Of a stretch of DNA of 64,000 nt, positions 16,187 through 25,329 are shown piece after piece. A program made the translations under genes and the position numbers. The stretch is from Tepidibacter aestuarii (GTDB taxonomy: Bacteria; Bacillota; Clostridia; Peptostreptococcales; Peptostreptococcaceae). The stretch's first letter is position 1; each line of letters opens with the position of its first letter. The notes under the pieces are model-generated. The model had not been told where the DNA came from. It saw only the letters and a list, made by a program, of their open reading frames with translations, and made no database searches. Location of the stretch: positions 930,001 to 994,000 of the forward strand of contig NZ_OW235315.1 of NCBI RefSeq assembly GCF_934924865.1. Direction: 5' to 3'.

Positions 16187-18052
16187 ATGAGTAAATATGT
16201 ATACACTGGGTCATCTAATACTGGGAAGACGACTAAGTTGATAAGTATATATAGAGAATTTATAAAAAATAATGTAGATGAAAATAGAATAATTGTATTT
16301 ATAAACGCTAAGTCCCAAAAAAAGATTTGGGGAGATATAGATACTAGTACATTCTATAAAATAATTAAAAATCATATAGTTCTATTTTGGCCTTTGGTAC
16401 AAAAAAATATAAAAGTAAAAAAGACTACTCCTAAGTTTTTGGATATGGAGATAAGTGAATACCTTCTAAATAAACTTGTGGACAGATATAGAGAAGGTGG
16501 AAGGTTTTTAGATATAAATATACCTAACTCAGTTTTATCATCTGATATACTCAATAATGTATCTAAAATATCTCTAAACTGCATCGAATTTAATGAAGTA
16601 GATAAGTATTTAGTTAATTTTTTAGATATAGAAGATGTATTTGCGAAAGAAAATATTTTATCTATGAAGGATATAATAAATGTATTTGTTAAAAAAAATA
16701 TAAGCGAAGGTGTCTTGAATTTTAGTTTGGCATCATATCTTTTCAACAAATATATAATAGATGATCCTTTGTATGAGGAATATATAAAGAATAACATAGA
16801 TTATTTTATTGTTGACGATATCCAGGAAAAGTCATTTCTTGAGCTTAAATTTATAAATAAGGTTATGAGCATAGTAAAGGAAACTCATATAGCTTATAAT
16901 TCAGATGGAGCTATAACTAAGATATTAGGAGCAGACGAGGAGTCTTTCAAACATCTAATACTCCCTAAGTGTGAAAAAATAGATATGGGAATATCTGATG
17001 CTATAAATATAGAGAATATAGAATTTAAAAATAGTACCATGAGAAGTGAGATGATACTTAAAATATCTGAAGAGATTAACAATTTACTAAAGAATGGATA
17101 CAAAGAAGAAGATATAGATATAATAGGCCCATTTGTAGATTCAATATTTGAAAATAGAATAAAAAAAGAAATGGAGAAGAACGGTTTGAATGTAAGTATT
17201 ATGACTAGAAGCGGTTCTCTTACTGATAATCCATATATTAATAGTTTGGTTACTATAACACTTTTAGTAAATAGTTCTTGGAAAATGAGTCCTAATAAAG
17301 ATTCTATATGTAAGATGGTATCCTTTGTACTAGGTTCAGATATGATAAGGTCTAGGCATATAACTAATAAGATAACTCAAAAAGAGCCTTATGAACTTCC
17401 AGAAATTGAAGAGTTAATATCTATTGATATAAATGAGGAGTATATAAATAAATATGAAATTTTAAAAAATTGGATATACGAAAACACAAACAGCGAACTT
17501 GATATGGACAGGTTCTTGAAAAAAATGTTTTTGGATATATTACTGCCTCTCGATGTAAGTGCTGAAAATTTAAGTACATGCAATTATTTAATAAATCTAG
17601 CAAAATCATTTATAGACTATGCCAATGAGAATGAAAAATTTAAAGATAATAAAAATAAATTATTTATAGATATGATTTTAAAGGGAATAAGGGTTTCTGA
17701 TACAAAAGATGATACTCAATCAAATGGAATAAAGGTTTGGTCATCGTATTCTTACTTATTAAGCTCTAAAAATAGTAAAATACAGATATGGACAGATTCA
17801 AGTTCAGATGTATGGCATCAAATAGGTATAAAAAAATATTACAATCCATTTATCTTTTTGAGAGAAAATAAAGGTGAAAAATGGAGCTTTGATAACGAAG
17901 AATTATATAGATATAATCAGACTAAAAGTGTAGTAGATAGTTTGCTTAGAAAAGCTTCGGATAAAGTATATATATACAGTAGCGAATTTAACTCTAATGG
18001 ATATGAACAAAAGGGTGAGCTTAATAAATATATAAGTAAGATAGGTACTTAA
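16187..18052 (+). CDS. UvrD/AddB-like P-loop ATPase with degenerate helicase motifs
   Basis: First gene of a three-gene operon. The protein (621 aa from ATG 16187; SD-like GGTGGTG upstream) has an N-terminal Walker A, GSSNTGKTT (residues 8-16), a motif-II-like FIVDDIQE (Asp210-Glu214), and a following stretch (YNSDGAITKILGADEESF) that mimics SF1 motif III (GDxxQAI...GA). Later SF1 motifs are poorly conserved and the motif VI arginine is not evident. This is the layout of AddB-type partners, in which one ATPase is a non-translocating scaffold. An upstream in-frame start at 16112 lacks a ribosome site. Role in DNA end processing is inferred from the helicase and nuclease that follow. Confidence 0.75.
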   Translation: MSKYVYTGSSNTGKTTKLISIYREFIKNNVDENRIIVFINAKSQKKIWGDIDTSTFYKIIKNHIVLFWPLVQKNIKVKKTTPKFLDMEISEYLLNKLVDRYREGGRFLDINIPNSVLSSDILNNVSKISLNCIEFNEVDKYLVNFLDIEDVFAKENILSMKDIINVFVKKNISEGVLNFSLASYLFNKYIIDDPLYEEYIKNNIDYFIVDDIQEKSFLELKFINKVMSIVKETHIAYNSDGAITKILGADEESFKHLILPKCEKIDMGISDAINIENIEFKNSTMRSEMILKISEEINNLLKNGYKEEDIDIIGPFVDSIFENRIKKEMEKNGLNVSIMTRSGSLTDNPYINSLVTITLLVNSSWKMSPNKDSICKMVSFVLGSDMIRSRHITNKITQKEPYELPEIEELISIDINEEYINKYEILKNWIYENTNSELDMDRFLKKMFLDILLPLDVSAENLSTCNYLINLAKSFIDYANENEKFKDNKNKLFIDMILKGIRVSDTKDDTQSNGIKVWSSYSYLLSSKNSKIQIWTDSSSDVWHQIGIKKYYNPFIFLRENKGEKWSFDNEELYRYNQTKSVVDSLLRKASDKVYIYSSEFNSNGYEQKGELNKYISKIGT

Positions 18053-18064
18053 AGGAGATTTATT

Positions 18065-20203
18065 ATGAAATGGAGAGAAGGTCAAATACAAGTAATGCAG
18101 TATAAAGGGGGTACACTTGCTGTACCATCTGTTCCAGGTGCTGGAAAAACTACAGTTATAACATCAAAGACGGCAGAACTTATAGAACAAGGTTTAAATA
18201 GAGATGGCAAAATTCTTATAGTTACATTTACTAATAGTGCTGTATCAAATTTTAAAACAAAGCTAAAGACCTTACTAGAAGATAGAGGGCTTGATAGCAA
18301 TAAGGGATGGGAATGTAAGACTCTTCATTCTCTTGCGAATTCTGTAATAAGAGAAAGCCCAAAGGATGCAGGTCTTGATGATGATTTTGAAGTTATAGAT
18401 GATATTGAGGCTAACGAGATAATTAGAAAGCATTCATTTGAATTTTACAAAACTTATAAGCATATATATTCTAGATATTTAAATATAAGAAATAATAGCT
18501 CTCAAGAGTATATACAAAAGATTGAAAAAAAATGGAATGATAAATTTATATCTGTAGCAAAGAATATAATAAGTTATTTAAAGTCAAAAGGAATAACGTA
18601 CAATGAAGCTCAGGAAATATTAAGGAATAATCCTAAGATGGATGATCTTTTAAAGATAATAGTTAATATATATATATTGTATGAAAAGGATCTTATAAAA
18701 AAAGGGAAACTAGATTATGATGATATAATAATAAGAGCTTTAAAGCTACTTGAAAATAAACAAGATATATTAAATAAATTTCAACAAAGATATACATATA
18801 TATTTGAAGATGAGGCTCAGGATTCATCTCCTGCTCAAGAAAAGATACTAGCATTATTATCTAAAGATAACAAGAATTTAGTTAGAGTTGGAGATCCTAA
18901 TCAAGCTATAATGTCAACTTTTACAAATTCTGATCACAGGCTTTTTAGAAGATTTTGTGAAAGAGAAGATGTAGATAAAATAGTCATACCAGTATCTAGT
19001 AGAAACACAAAAAATATATTAAATCTTGCAAATTACTTAGTAAAGTGGAGCAATGAAAATGGTATGGAGCTAAATAAGGACGAGGTTTTGGTTAATCAGT
19101 ACATAAAGCCTGTTGATGAAGATGATCCATTCCAAAATCCTGTTATAGATGATATCGGTATATATACAAGAGCTTGTCAAAATGAAGATATAGAGATGAA
19201 GGATGTAGTTTGTAATATAAAAAATATTGTAAAAAAATATCCAGATAAAACAATAGCACTGCTTCTTAGATATAACTACAAGATAGATAGGTACATTAAT
19301 TTGTTTGAAAAAGAAGATATACCATATCAAGTTATAGATAAATATAGGGGAGAGGCAGCTCTTGTAATTGAGAAAATAGGAAAGATAGTAAGCTTTATAG
19401 CAAATCCAGATAAAGGCAGTTTATTTAAAGTTATAGATATGGTCTATAATGAAGAACTTAGCGAAATGCAAAAAAGTGAAATAGATAAATATGATATAGA
19501 AGATATCTTTTTTCCTATGGGAAAGAAATCTATACAAAAGATGGATATAGGCACAGAACTAGAAGAACTACTTAATAATCTTAGAAATTTATTTGAATAC
19601 TCAATACAGAAGATAGATAAATTTTTAGTTCAAATAGGAGAAGAGTTTAAATTCAACTTGCAAGAACTTGCAATATTAGATTATATATCGAGTATATGTA
19701 ACAAAATGTTTTTTGAAAACAGTAACTTTACATTAGAACATTTGGCTTATGAGCTTTTAAAAAATAAAAATTCATTTAATTATTTTGCATCTATGGTATT
19801 TGAAGAACAAGGGTATGAACCACAAAAAGGAAGTGTTACTATAACTACTTGTCATAAGGCTAAAGGTCTTGAATGGGACATAGTAATTATACCTCATATG
19901 ACAATATCTGATTATCCTGGTAAATTTAATGATAAGTTTATAGGAGAGCTGTATTATTTGAAAGAAGAATATAAAAACATAGAAACTTTATACAAATCTG
20001 AAATAGATTATTTAATAGAAAATAAAGAAACTAAAAATATCACGAGAAAGATGAAGGGTGATATACTATCTGAAACTTTAAAACTTGTGTATGTAGCCTT
20101 TACTAGAGCTAAAGAGCGGTTATATGTATATACAAATGGAAAAGAATCGAATCATTCTATATACTTTAATGTAATACAAAAATTTATAGAAGGGAGTAAA
20201 TGA
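18065..20203 (+). CDS. UvrD/PcrA-like SF1A DNA helicase
   Basis: A 712-aa ATP-dependent 3'-5' type helicase with all SF1A motifs: Q-like GQIQVMQY, motif I PGAGKTT (24-30), Ia TFTNSAV, Ib CKTLHSLA, II DEAQD (249-253), III VGDPNQAI, IV SSRNT, V TTCHKAKGLEWD and VI VAFTRAKERL (about 676-686). It is shorter than AddA and lacks the C-terminal nuclease; a separate nuclease gene follows instead. The ATG is 8 nt after AAAGGAG. The upstream gene ends 12 bp before, and the next start lies 3 bp after the stop, so the three are one operon and probably one complex. Confidence 0.93.
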   Translation: MKWREGQIQVMQYKGGTLAVPSVPGAGKTTVITSKTAELIEQGLNRDGKILIVTFTNSAVSNFKTKLKTLLEDRGLDSNKGWECKTLHSLANSVIRESPKDAGLDDDFEVIDDIEANEIIRKHSFEFYKTYKHIYSRYLNIRNNSSQEYIQKIEKKWNDKFISVAKNIISYLKSKGITYNEAQEILRNNPKMDDLLKIIVNIYILYEKDLIKKGKLDYDDIIIRALKLLENKQDILNKFQQRYTYIFEDEAQDSSPAQEKILALLSKDNKNLVRVGDPNQAIMSTFTNSDHRLFRRFCEREDVDKIVIPVSSRNTKNILNLANYLVKWSNENGMELNKDEVLVNQYIKPVDEDDPFQNPVIDDIGIYTRACQNEDIEMKDVVCNIKNIVKKYPDKTIALLLRYNYKIDRYINLFEKEDIPYQVIDKYRGEAALVIEKIGKIVSFIANPDKGSLFKVIDMVYNEELSEMQKSEIDKYDIEDIFFPMGKKSIQKMDIGTELEELLNNLRNLFEYSIQKIDKFLVQIGEEFKFNLQELAILDYISSICNKMFFENSNFTLEHLAYELLKNKNSFNYFASMVFEEQGYEPQKGSVTITTCHKAKGLEWDIVIIPHMTISDYPGKFNDKFIGELYYLKEEYKNIETLYKSEIDYLIENKETKNITRKMKGDILSETLKLVYVAFTRAKERLYVYTNGKESNHSIYFNVIQKFIEGSK

Positions 20204-20205
20204 TC

Positions 20206-20874
20206 ATGAGTGATTTGAAAAATATACAATTTAGCCAATCTAGTGTAGATACCTACGATACATGTAGGCTTAAATTTAAGAAAATATATATTGATAATAT
20301 AAAGTGGAGTAATGATAACCAAAATTTTGGTAGTGAGTTTCATCTGTTAGCACAGAGGTATTATATAGGAATAGATGAAGAATTGAATCAAGGGAGAGAG
20401 GATTATATACTTTTCAACAATTTGAAAAAGTTTTTAAAAAGAGAAAAAGATATGTATCCTGAGTATAATATAAAATACAAAGACGATGAAATATCACTAT
20501 TAGCAAAAGTAGATCTTATAAAAATAGAAAAAGGAAAAATAACTATATATGATTGGAAAACTAATAAAAGTAAGTTTGATAGATCTAAGATGGAAAAATC
20601 ATACCAAACTAAAATATATTTACATAATGTAGCTGAAAAATTTGATGTAAATCCTAAAAATATAAGCCTTATATATTATAATCCAAGGTTTGATAATTAT
20701 ATAAAAATAGATTATAGCGATACTGAACACAAATATAATAAGATAGAGATTAAAAACAAAATAGTTAGTATAATAAACGAGAAAAATTTTGATCAAAAAA
20801 TAGGGAAGCACTGCTCGTTTTGTCAATTTAATTCTATTTGCAATCAGCAGTTTATAAGTGTAGATTGTCTATAA
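20206..20874 (+). CDS. PD-(D/E)XK (RecB/Cas4-like) nuclease with four-Cys Fe-S motif
   Basis: A 222-aa single-domain nuclease. Catalytic residues fit RecB-family order: Asp103 (AKVDLIK) and Asp116-x-Lys118 (YDWKTNKS). Cys20 in the N-terminal SSVDTYDTCRLKFKK motif and Cys203, Cys206, Cys212 at the C terminus form the 1+3 pattern of the Fe-S staple in AddB and Cas4-like nucleases. ATG 20200 overlaps the helicase stop but is only 3 nt from GGGAG; ATG 20206 has correct spacing and is preferred. It most likely supplies the cutting activity for the helicase pair. No cas genes are nearby, so Cas4 itself is unlikely. Confidence 0.88.
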   Translation: MSDLKNIQFSQSSVDTYDTCRLKFKKIYIDNIKWSNDNQNFGSEFHLLAQRYYIGIDEELNQGREDYILFNNLKKFLKREKDMYPEYNIKYKDDEISLLAKVDLIKIEKGKITIYDWKTNKSKFDRSKMEKSYQTKIYLHNVAEKFDVNPKNISLIYYNPRFDNYIKIDYSDTEHKYNKIEIKNKIVSIINEKNFDQKIGKHCSFCQFNSICNQQFISVDCL

Positions 20875-21478
20875 TAGTGTCTATAAAATCTTTTATTATT
20901 CTAGCAGTTATACCCCATATGACATAGTTCTTATACTCATATATTAATGTATCGTATACACCTTCTTTAAATTTATAGTTTTTACCATTTGGTATCAATT
21001 CATAAGGAAAGTCATCGCAAGGACGTATTTGTATCTTATGTTTATAAGACTTAGGAGTTGTATTAATAAAAAAATCTAAAGGAACTAAAAATGTATGGTC
21101 TACTTCAGATTCATTTATATTAATATCGTTATAATCGTCTATTGTACCTAAAAATGGGTGTATAATCATATTAAACGGAGTTACAAGCATGTTTAAAGGT
21201 GTTATAACAGAAATATTATCTTCGCTTAATCCCAGTTCTTCGCATGTTTCTCTTATAGCTGTTTTTTTCAGAGTTATATCAGACGTATCGAATTTTCCTC
21301 CTGGAAATGAAATTTCTGATGGACTTGTATTTAAATGTTTTGATCGTACTTCAAATAAAAGGAAAAGGTCCGAATTTTTTTGAATTAAAGGAACTAAAAC
21401 AGAGGCCTTTGCCAAGTTTTTATAGTCATTTATTTGAGGTTTGAAGCTGTAAAAGCTATCGGTAATTTTTTGTATCAT
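20852..21478 (-). CDS. NUDIX hydrolase, CoA pyrophosphatase (NudL)-like
   Basis: A 208-aa NUDIX hydrolase with the box FPGGKFDTSD...AIRETCEELGL, whose spacing is that of CoA/acyl-CoA pyrophosphatases (UPF0035, NudL/YeaB). Such enzymes cleave CoA to 3',5'-ADP and phosphopantetheine; substrate here is inferred. The start follows GGAG on the minus strand. Its 3' end overlaps the converging nuclease gene by 23 bp, so antisense interference between the two is possible. Confidence 0.87.
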   Translation of the reverse strand: MIQKITDSFYSFKPQINDYKNLAKASVLVPLIQKNSDLFLLFEVRSKHLNTSPSEISFPGGKFDTSDITLKKTAIRETCEELGLSEDNISVITPLNMLVTPFNMIIHPFLGTIDDYNDININESEVDHTFLVPLDFFINTTPKSYKHKIQIRPCDDFPYELIPNGKNYKFKEGVYDTLIYEYKNYVIWGITARIIKDFIDTIIDNLHL

Positions 21479-21667
21479 AAAATTCTCCTTTAAATACTTA
21501 TTTTTATAATCTATGTATGAATTTTGAAAAATTTACATTTAAAATATTCAGAATAAATACTTTTATATTTATGAATATATATTATAATTATAATATATAT
21601 TTAATATATAGTGCTAATGAGTTGTGAAAAATTACATAAAAATAAATATGTAAAAGGATGATATATT

Positions 21668-22006
21668 ATGAAAAAATTTAAGTATGCCTTATCGTTTTTT
21701 AGGAGAATAGGGATTGTATCTGATTTTTTAAAGGACAGCTGTGTTTCTAAATTAAAAAAACTAAAAGTCATTACGTTAATGGTATTTGGTTTCATATATT
21801 TTATATCTCCACTAGATTTAATTCCTGAGGTGGTATTAGGACTTGGTATTATTGATGATGGAGTTGTTATTCTTTATTTGCTTACAGAAATAAATAAGGA
21901 ACTAGATGAATATGAATTAAAGTCAAAAAATATTAAGTACAGATATAATAGTGAATATGGTAATGTTATAGATAATATAGAGTACGATATAGAAGATAAA
22001 AGCTAA
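21668..22006 (+). CDS. DUF1232 (YkvA-like) membrane-associated protein
   Basis: A 112-aa protein with a hydrophobic segment containing the DUF1232 signature ISPLDLIPEVVLGLGIIDD (about residues 50-70). The family (YkvA in Bacillus) has no settled role. The ATG follows AAAGGATG. It ends in a terminator that overlaps its stop. It stands alone between NUDIX and hpt. Confidence 0.88.
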   Translation: MKKFKYALSFFRRIGIVSDFLKDSCVSKLKKLKVITLMVFGFIYFISPLDLIPEVVLGLGIIDDGVVILYLLTEINKELDEYELKSKNIKYRYNSEYGNVIDNIEYDIEDKS

Positions 22007-22029
22007 GACATTCTTAGCTTTTATTTTTT
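21996..22029 (+). terminator. terminator of the DUF1232 gene
   Basis: GATAAAAGCTAAG / CTTAGCTTTTATT hairpin with a long T tract. Confidence 0.88.
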
Positions 22030-22174
22030 TTGATAATAAATATAATTTTGTATGTGTTGAAAAATACAGATTTGTAAGGGATAATACTTTGAACTTATGG
22101 ATAACATTAATAAGTGAACTAAATTGATTTATTAAAGGTAAACACGAATATTTAAAAACATAAATCTAAAAATA

Positions 22175-22203
22175 TTCACATTACATCGAAAGTATGATAT
22201 AAT
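22175..22203 (+). promoter_or_regulatory. sigma-A promoter of hpt
   Basis: TTCACA (22175-22180), 17-nt spacer, TATAAT (22198-22203), 31 bp before the preferred start. Confidence 0.65.
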
Positions 22204-22234
22204 TTTATAGAATAAACAAACGGGAGTGATTAAA

Positions 22235-22762
22235 GTGTATAAAATTACGGACGTTCTTATAAGTGAGGAAGAAATAGCAAAAAAAGTTTATGAACTTGCT
22301 AAAAATATAGAAAATGATTATAAAGATGAAGAAGTAGTATTTGTTGGAATATTAAAAGGTGCGTGTGTATTTATATCGGATATTATAAGAAAGATAAATT
22401 TAGATATACAATTGGATTTTATGGCTGTATCAAGCTATGGAATGTCTACTCAAAGTTCAGGGGTTGTAAGGATATTAAAAGATTTAGATAGCGATATAGA
22501 AGGTAAAAATGTAATTGTAGTAGAGGATATAATAGATACTGGTCTTACTCTTAGTTACTTGCGTGAAAATTTAATGGCCAGAAATGTAAAGTCATTAAAA
22601 ATATGTACTTTACTTGATAAACCTGAAAGAAGAAAGTGTGATATACCAGTTGATTATGTAGGATTTAAAATACCTGATAAGTTCATCGTGGGATACGGAA
22701 TAGATTGTGCAGAGAAATTTAGAAACTTACCTTATATAGGAATTGTTGAAAAAGTAGATTAA
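22235..22762 (+). CDS. hpt: hypoxanthine phosphoribosyltransferase
   Basis: A cytosolic purine-salvage enzyme that joins hypoxanthine (or guanine) to PRPP. The PRPP-binding motif VVEDIIDTGLTL is intact, with the upstream GILKGACVF loop and downstream VDYVGFKIPD. A GTG at 22226 overlaps the CGGGAG site; the in-frame GTG at 22235 is well spaced and gives 175 aa, the usual length. It is monocistronic, between its own promoter and terminator. Confidence 0.95.
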   Translation: MYKITDVLISEEEIAKKVYELAKNIENDYKDEEVVFVGILKGACVFISDIIRKINLDIQLDFMAVSSYGMSTQSSGVVRILKDLDSDIEGKNVIVVEDIIDTGLTLSYLRENLMARNVKSLKICTLLDKPERRKCDIPVDYVGFKIPDKFIVGYGIDCAEKFRNLPYIGIVEKVD

Positions 22763-22766
22763 AAAT

Positions 22767-22796
22767 ACATGGATTAATATCCATGTGTTTTTTTTA
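22767..22796 (+). terminator. terminator of hpt
   Basis: ACATGGAT / ATCCATGT stem with a TAAT loop and nine Ts. Confidence 0.88.
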
Positions 22797-22918
22797 TAAA
22801 TTTTTTCTATAATACAAATTTGAATATAGATATATTTTATATTTACTGGTTTTTATGACAAAATAAGTTAATATATATTAAGGAAAACGTTTATAAAACT
22901 TATTTTGGAGGAGATAAT

Positions 22919-24211
22919 ATGGCAGATTATACAAAAATGTGGGAAGAATTAAATATTGATATTGAAAAACACGATGGACTTTGCGAGGTTCTTCCGATGT
23001 TTTATGAAGATATATATCTTTCTCAAGACAATAGACCAGAAAATATGAATTATTACAACTTTGTAATATCTGAAGTTCATGGACTTAGAATAAAAGAACT
23101 TCAAGATTCAAAGAAGGAAGATAAAAAAGTTGTTGGATCTTTTTGTGTATTTGTTCCAGATGAGATAACATTGGCTTTAGATTGTGTGCCTGTAGGAATA
23201 TGTTCTGGATCTCAATTTTGGGTTCCTGATGGTGAAAAAGTTATGCCAAGAAATACATGCCCTCTTATTAAAGCATCAATTGGTGCCAAGTTGAGTAGAA
23301 CATGTCCATATTTCCAATCATGTGATATGGTAGTTGGAGAAACTACATGTGATGGAAAGAAGAAGGCATGGGAGATATTAGGCGAACATATGGATGTACA
23401 CGTTATGGATTTACCACAGATGAAAAGAGAAAAAGATAAGCTTCATTGGATAGATGAAATGAATATATATAAAGATGTTTTAGAACAAAAAACTGGAAAT
23501 GGACTTAGTTTTGAAAATTTAAAAGAGAAAATAGAGCTTGTAAATAAAAAGAGAGCAGTTTTAAAAAGATTATATGATCTTAGAAAATGTAGTCCAGTTC
23601 CTATAAGTGGAAAAGATGCTCTTTTAGTATCTCAAATTGCTTTTTATGATGATATAAATAGATTTATAGAACAGACTAATAATTTATGTGATGAGTTAGA
23701 TGAGAGAGTAAAAAAAGATGAAGGTGTATTCGATAAGGATACTCCAAGAATTATGATAACAGGAACACCTATGTCTATACCAAATTGGAAGATGCATCAC
23801 ATAGTAGAGACAAGTGATGCAGTAGTAGTTTGTGAAGAAACTTGTACTGGAACTAGATATTTTGAAAATCAAGTTAGTGAAAATGCAAAAAGTATGGATG
23901 AACAATTTGAAAATTTAGCTAGTAGATATCTTGGAATAAACTGTGCATGCTTTACACCTAATGAAGGAAGAGTTGAGGATATATTAAGGTATGTAGATGA
24001 ATATAAAGTAGATGCAGTTATATATAATTCACTACAATTCTGTTCTACATATTCAATTGAATATAAGAATATAGAAAGAGCATTAAAAGAAAAAGGAATA
24101 CCTGTTATTATGATAGAAACTGATTATAGTGAAGAAGATACAGGTCAAATAAAAACAAGAGTGGAAGCTTTAGTTGAAATGGTTAAAGAAAAGAAAGGTG
24201 TTACAGCTTGA
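22919..24211 (+). CDS. double-cubane-cluster-type reductase (2-hydroxyacyl-CoA dehydratase D superfamily)
   Basis: A 430-aa HgdB/BcrC-superfamily protein. Cys residues in FCVFVPDE, RNTCPLIKA, RTCPYFQSCD, VVCEETCTG, INCACF and QFCSTYS match the ligands of the double-cubane [8Fe-9S] protein of Carboxydothermus (DCCP), which uses ATP-driven low-potential electrons to reduce small molecules such as acetylene. Only one subunit of this superfamily is present, unlike the heterodimeric hydroxyacyl-CoA dehydratases, and the activase and DUF3343 genes follow, as in DCCP operons. The ATG follows TTGGAGGAG. The natural substrate is unknown. Confidence 0.9.
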   Translation: MADYTKMWEELNIDIEKHDGLCEVLPMFYEDIYLSQDNRPENMNYYNFVISEVHGLRIKELQDSKKEDKKVVGSFCVFVPDEITLALDCVPVGICSGSQFWVPDGEKVMPRNTCPLIKASIGAKLSRTCPYFQSCDMVVGETTCDGKKKAWEILGEHMDVHVMDLPQMKREKDKLHWIDEMNIYKDVLEQKTGNGLSFENLKEKIELVNKKRAVLKRLYDLRKCSPVPISGKDALLVSQIAFYDDINRFIEQTNNLCDELDERVKKDEGVFDKDTPRIMITGTPMSIPNWKMHHIVETSDAVVVCEETCTGTRYFENQVSENAKSMDEQFENLASRYLGINCACFTPNEGRVEDILRYVDEYKVDAVIYNSLQFCSTYSIEYKNIERALKEKGIPVIMIETDYSEEDTGQIKTRVEALVEMVKEKKGVTA

Positions 24212-24459
24212 TAAAGTATTATATTCTATTTGATTCTTATAATGATGGATTTTGTTTTGAAAAAGTTCTAAAACAAGACAAAGTAAAATATACAATAGTA
24301 CCGACACCTAGAATTATAAGCAAATGTTGCGGAATGTCTATAATGTTAAAAGAAGAAGTATTATCTTGTGTACATAATTTGGTGAATAAAAATAAATTAA
24401 AGAATGAAGGTTTATATAGAGTAGATAAAGAAGTAAATAAATGTGAAAAATTATGGTAA
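24208..24459 (+). CDS. DUF3343 protein (putative sulfur/selenium carrier-like)
   Basis: An 83-aa protein with the DUF3343 signature PTPRIISKCCGMSIM; the family motif carries a conserved Cys before Gly. It starts at TTG 7 nt after AAAGGTG and overlaps the preceding stop by 4 bp (TTGA), showing translational coupling. It sits between the double-cubane protein and its activase. The family is common beside anaerobic Fe-S enzymes and may deliver sulfur or help cluster assembly, which is inference. Confidence 0.85.
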   Translation: MIKYYILFDSYNDGFCFEKVLKQDKVKYTIVPTPRIISKCCGMSIMLKEEVLSCVHNLVNKNKLKNEGLYRVDKEVNKCEKLW

Positions 24460-24476
24460 TTTAAGGAGTGCTTAAA

Positions 24477-25232
24477 TTGTATACAATAGGAATAGATATT
24501 GGCTCAGTTGCTACTAAGATAGTTCTTATGAACGATAAAAAGATTGTTGAACACAAAGTATGTCCCAGTGGATGGAGTCCAAAGGAAACTTGTGAGAATT
24601 TAGTTGATGATATACTTTGTAATAATAATTTGAATAAAAAAGATATAAAAAGTATCGTAGCAACGGGGTATGGAAGGGTTGCACTGGATTTTGTTGATAA
24701 GAAAATAACTGAAATCACATGCCACGCTAAAGGCGCTAAATTTTTAAATGAAAAAACTAGTGCAATAATAGATATAGGAGGGCAAGATAGCAAGGCTATT
24801 GAATTGGATGATGACGGAAGGGTTCTAAATTTCATAATGAATGATAAGTGTGCAGCGGGTACTGGAAGGTTTTTAGAGGTGATATGTACTGCCATGGCTA
24901 TAGATGTAAAGGAGTTATCTAACATAGCTTATAATGGCACTCCTGTGAAGATAAACAGTATGTGTACGGTGTTTGCTGAATCTGAAATTATAAGTTTGAA
25001 ATCTAAGGGAGTTAAAAAAGAAGATATAGCAGCGGGTCTTGTTCATTCGGTAGTAGACAAAGTAAGTTCTCTTACGTCAAAAATTAACTTAAATGAAGAA
25101 GTGTTTTTTTCAGGTGGATTATGTACTAATGAATATCTAAAAGATGCACTTCAAACCAGATTAAACAAAAAAATAAATACTGATGATCGAGCTCAATTCA
25201 CAGGTGCAATTGGAGCTGCTCTTTTAGGGTAA
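24477..25232 (+). CDS. acyl-CoA dehydratase activase / ASKHA ATPase (BadF/HgdC family)
   Basis: The ATP-dependent reductase component that passes one low-potential electron to the double-cubane protein. In 251 aa it has the ASKHA phosphate motif IGIDIGSVATKIV, GYGRVALDF, DIGGQDSKAI and two Cys for the inter-subunit [4Fe-4S] cluster in NDKCAAGTGRF and NSMCTVFAESE. A GTG at 24468 overlaps AAGGAG; the TTG at 24477, 8 nt downstream, is the better start. It ends the three-gene operon, with a strong terminator right after. Confidence 0.93.
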   Translation: MYTIGIDIGSVATKIVLMNDKKIVEHKVCPSGWSPKETCENLVDDILCNNNLNKKDIKSIVATGYGRVALDFVDKKITEITCHAKGAKFLNEKTSAIIDIGGQDSKAIELDDDGRVLNFIMNDKCAAGTGRFLEVICTAMAIDVKELSNIAYNGTPVKINSMCTVFAESEIISLKSKGVKKEDIAAGLVHSVVDKVSSLTSKINLNEEVFFSGGLCTNEYLKDALQTRLNKKINTDDRAQFTGAIGAALLG

Positions 25233-25233
25233 T

Positions 25234-25273
25234 AAAATAAGGATAAGATTTAATCTTGTCCTTATTTTGTTTT
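25234..25273 (+). terminator. terminator of the double-cubane operon
   Basis: A 17-bp stem (25234-25250 / 25252-25268, one G-T pair) followed by GTTTTT. Confidence 0.88.
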
Positions 25274-25329
25274 TCGGGTATTATTTTAGAGTATAATTAA
25301 GTAGAGAGTTAATTGAGGAGGAAATTTGA

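Noticed and set aside
20206..20874. Cas4 identity for the small four-Cys nuclease
   Set aside because: No cas genes or repeat arrays are in the window, and it is in operon with UvrD-like helicases, which fits an AddB-type nuclease better.
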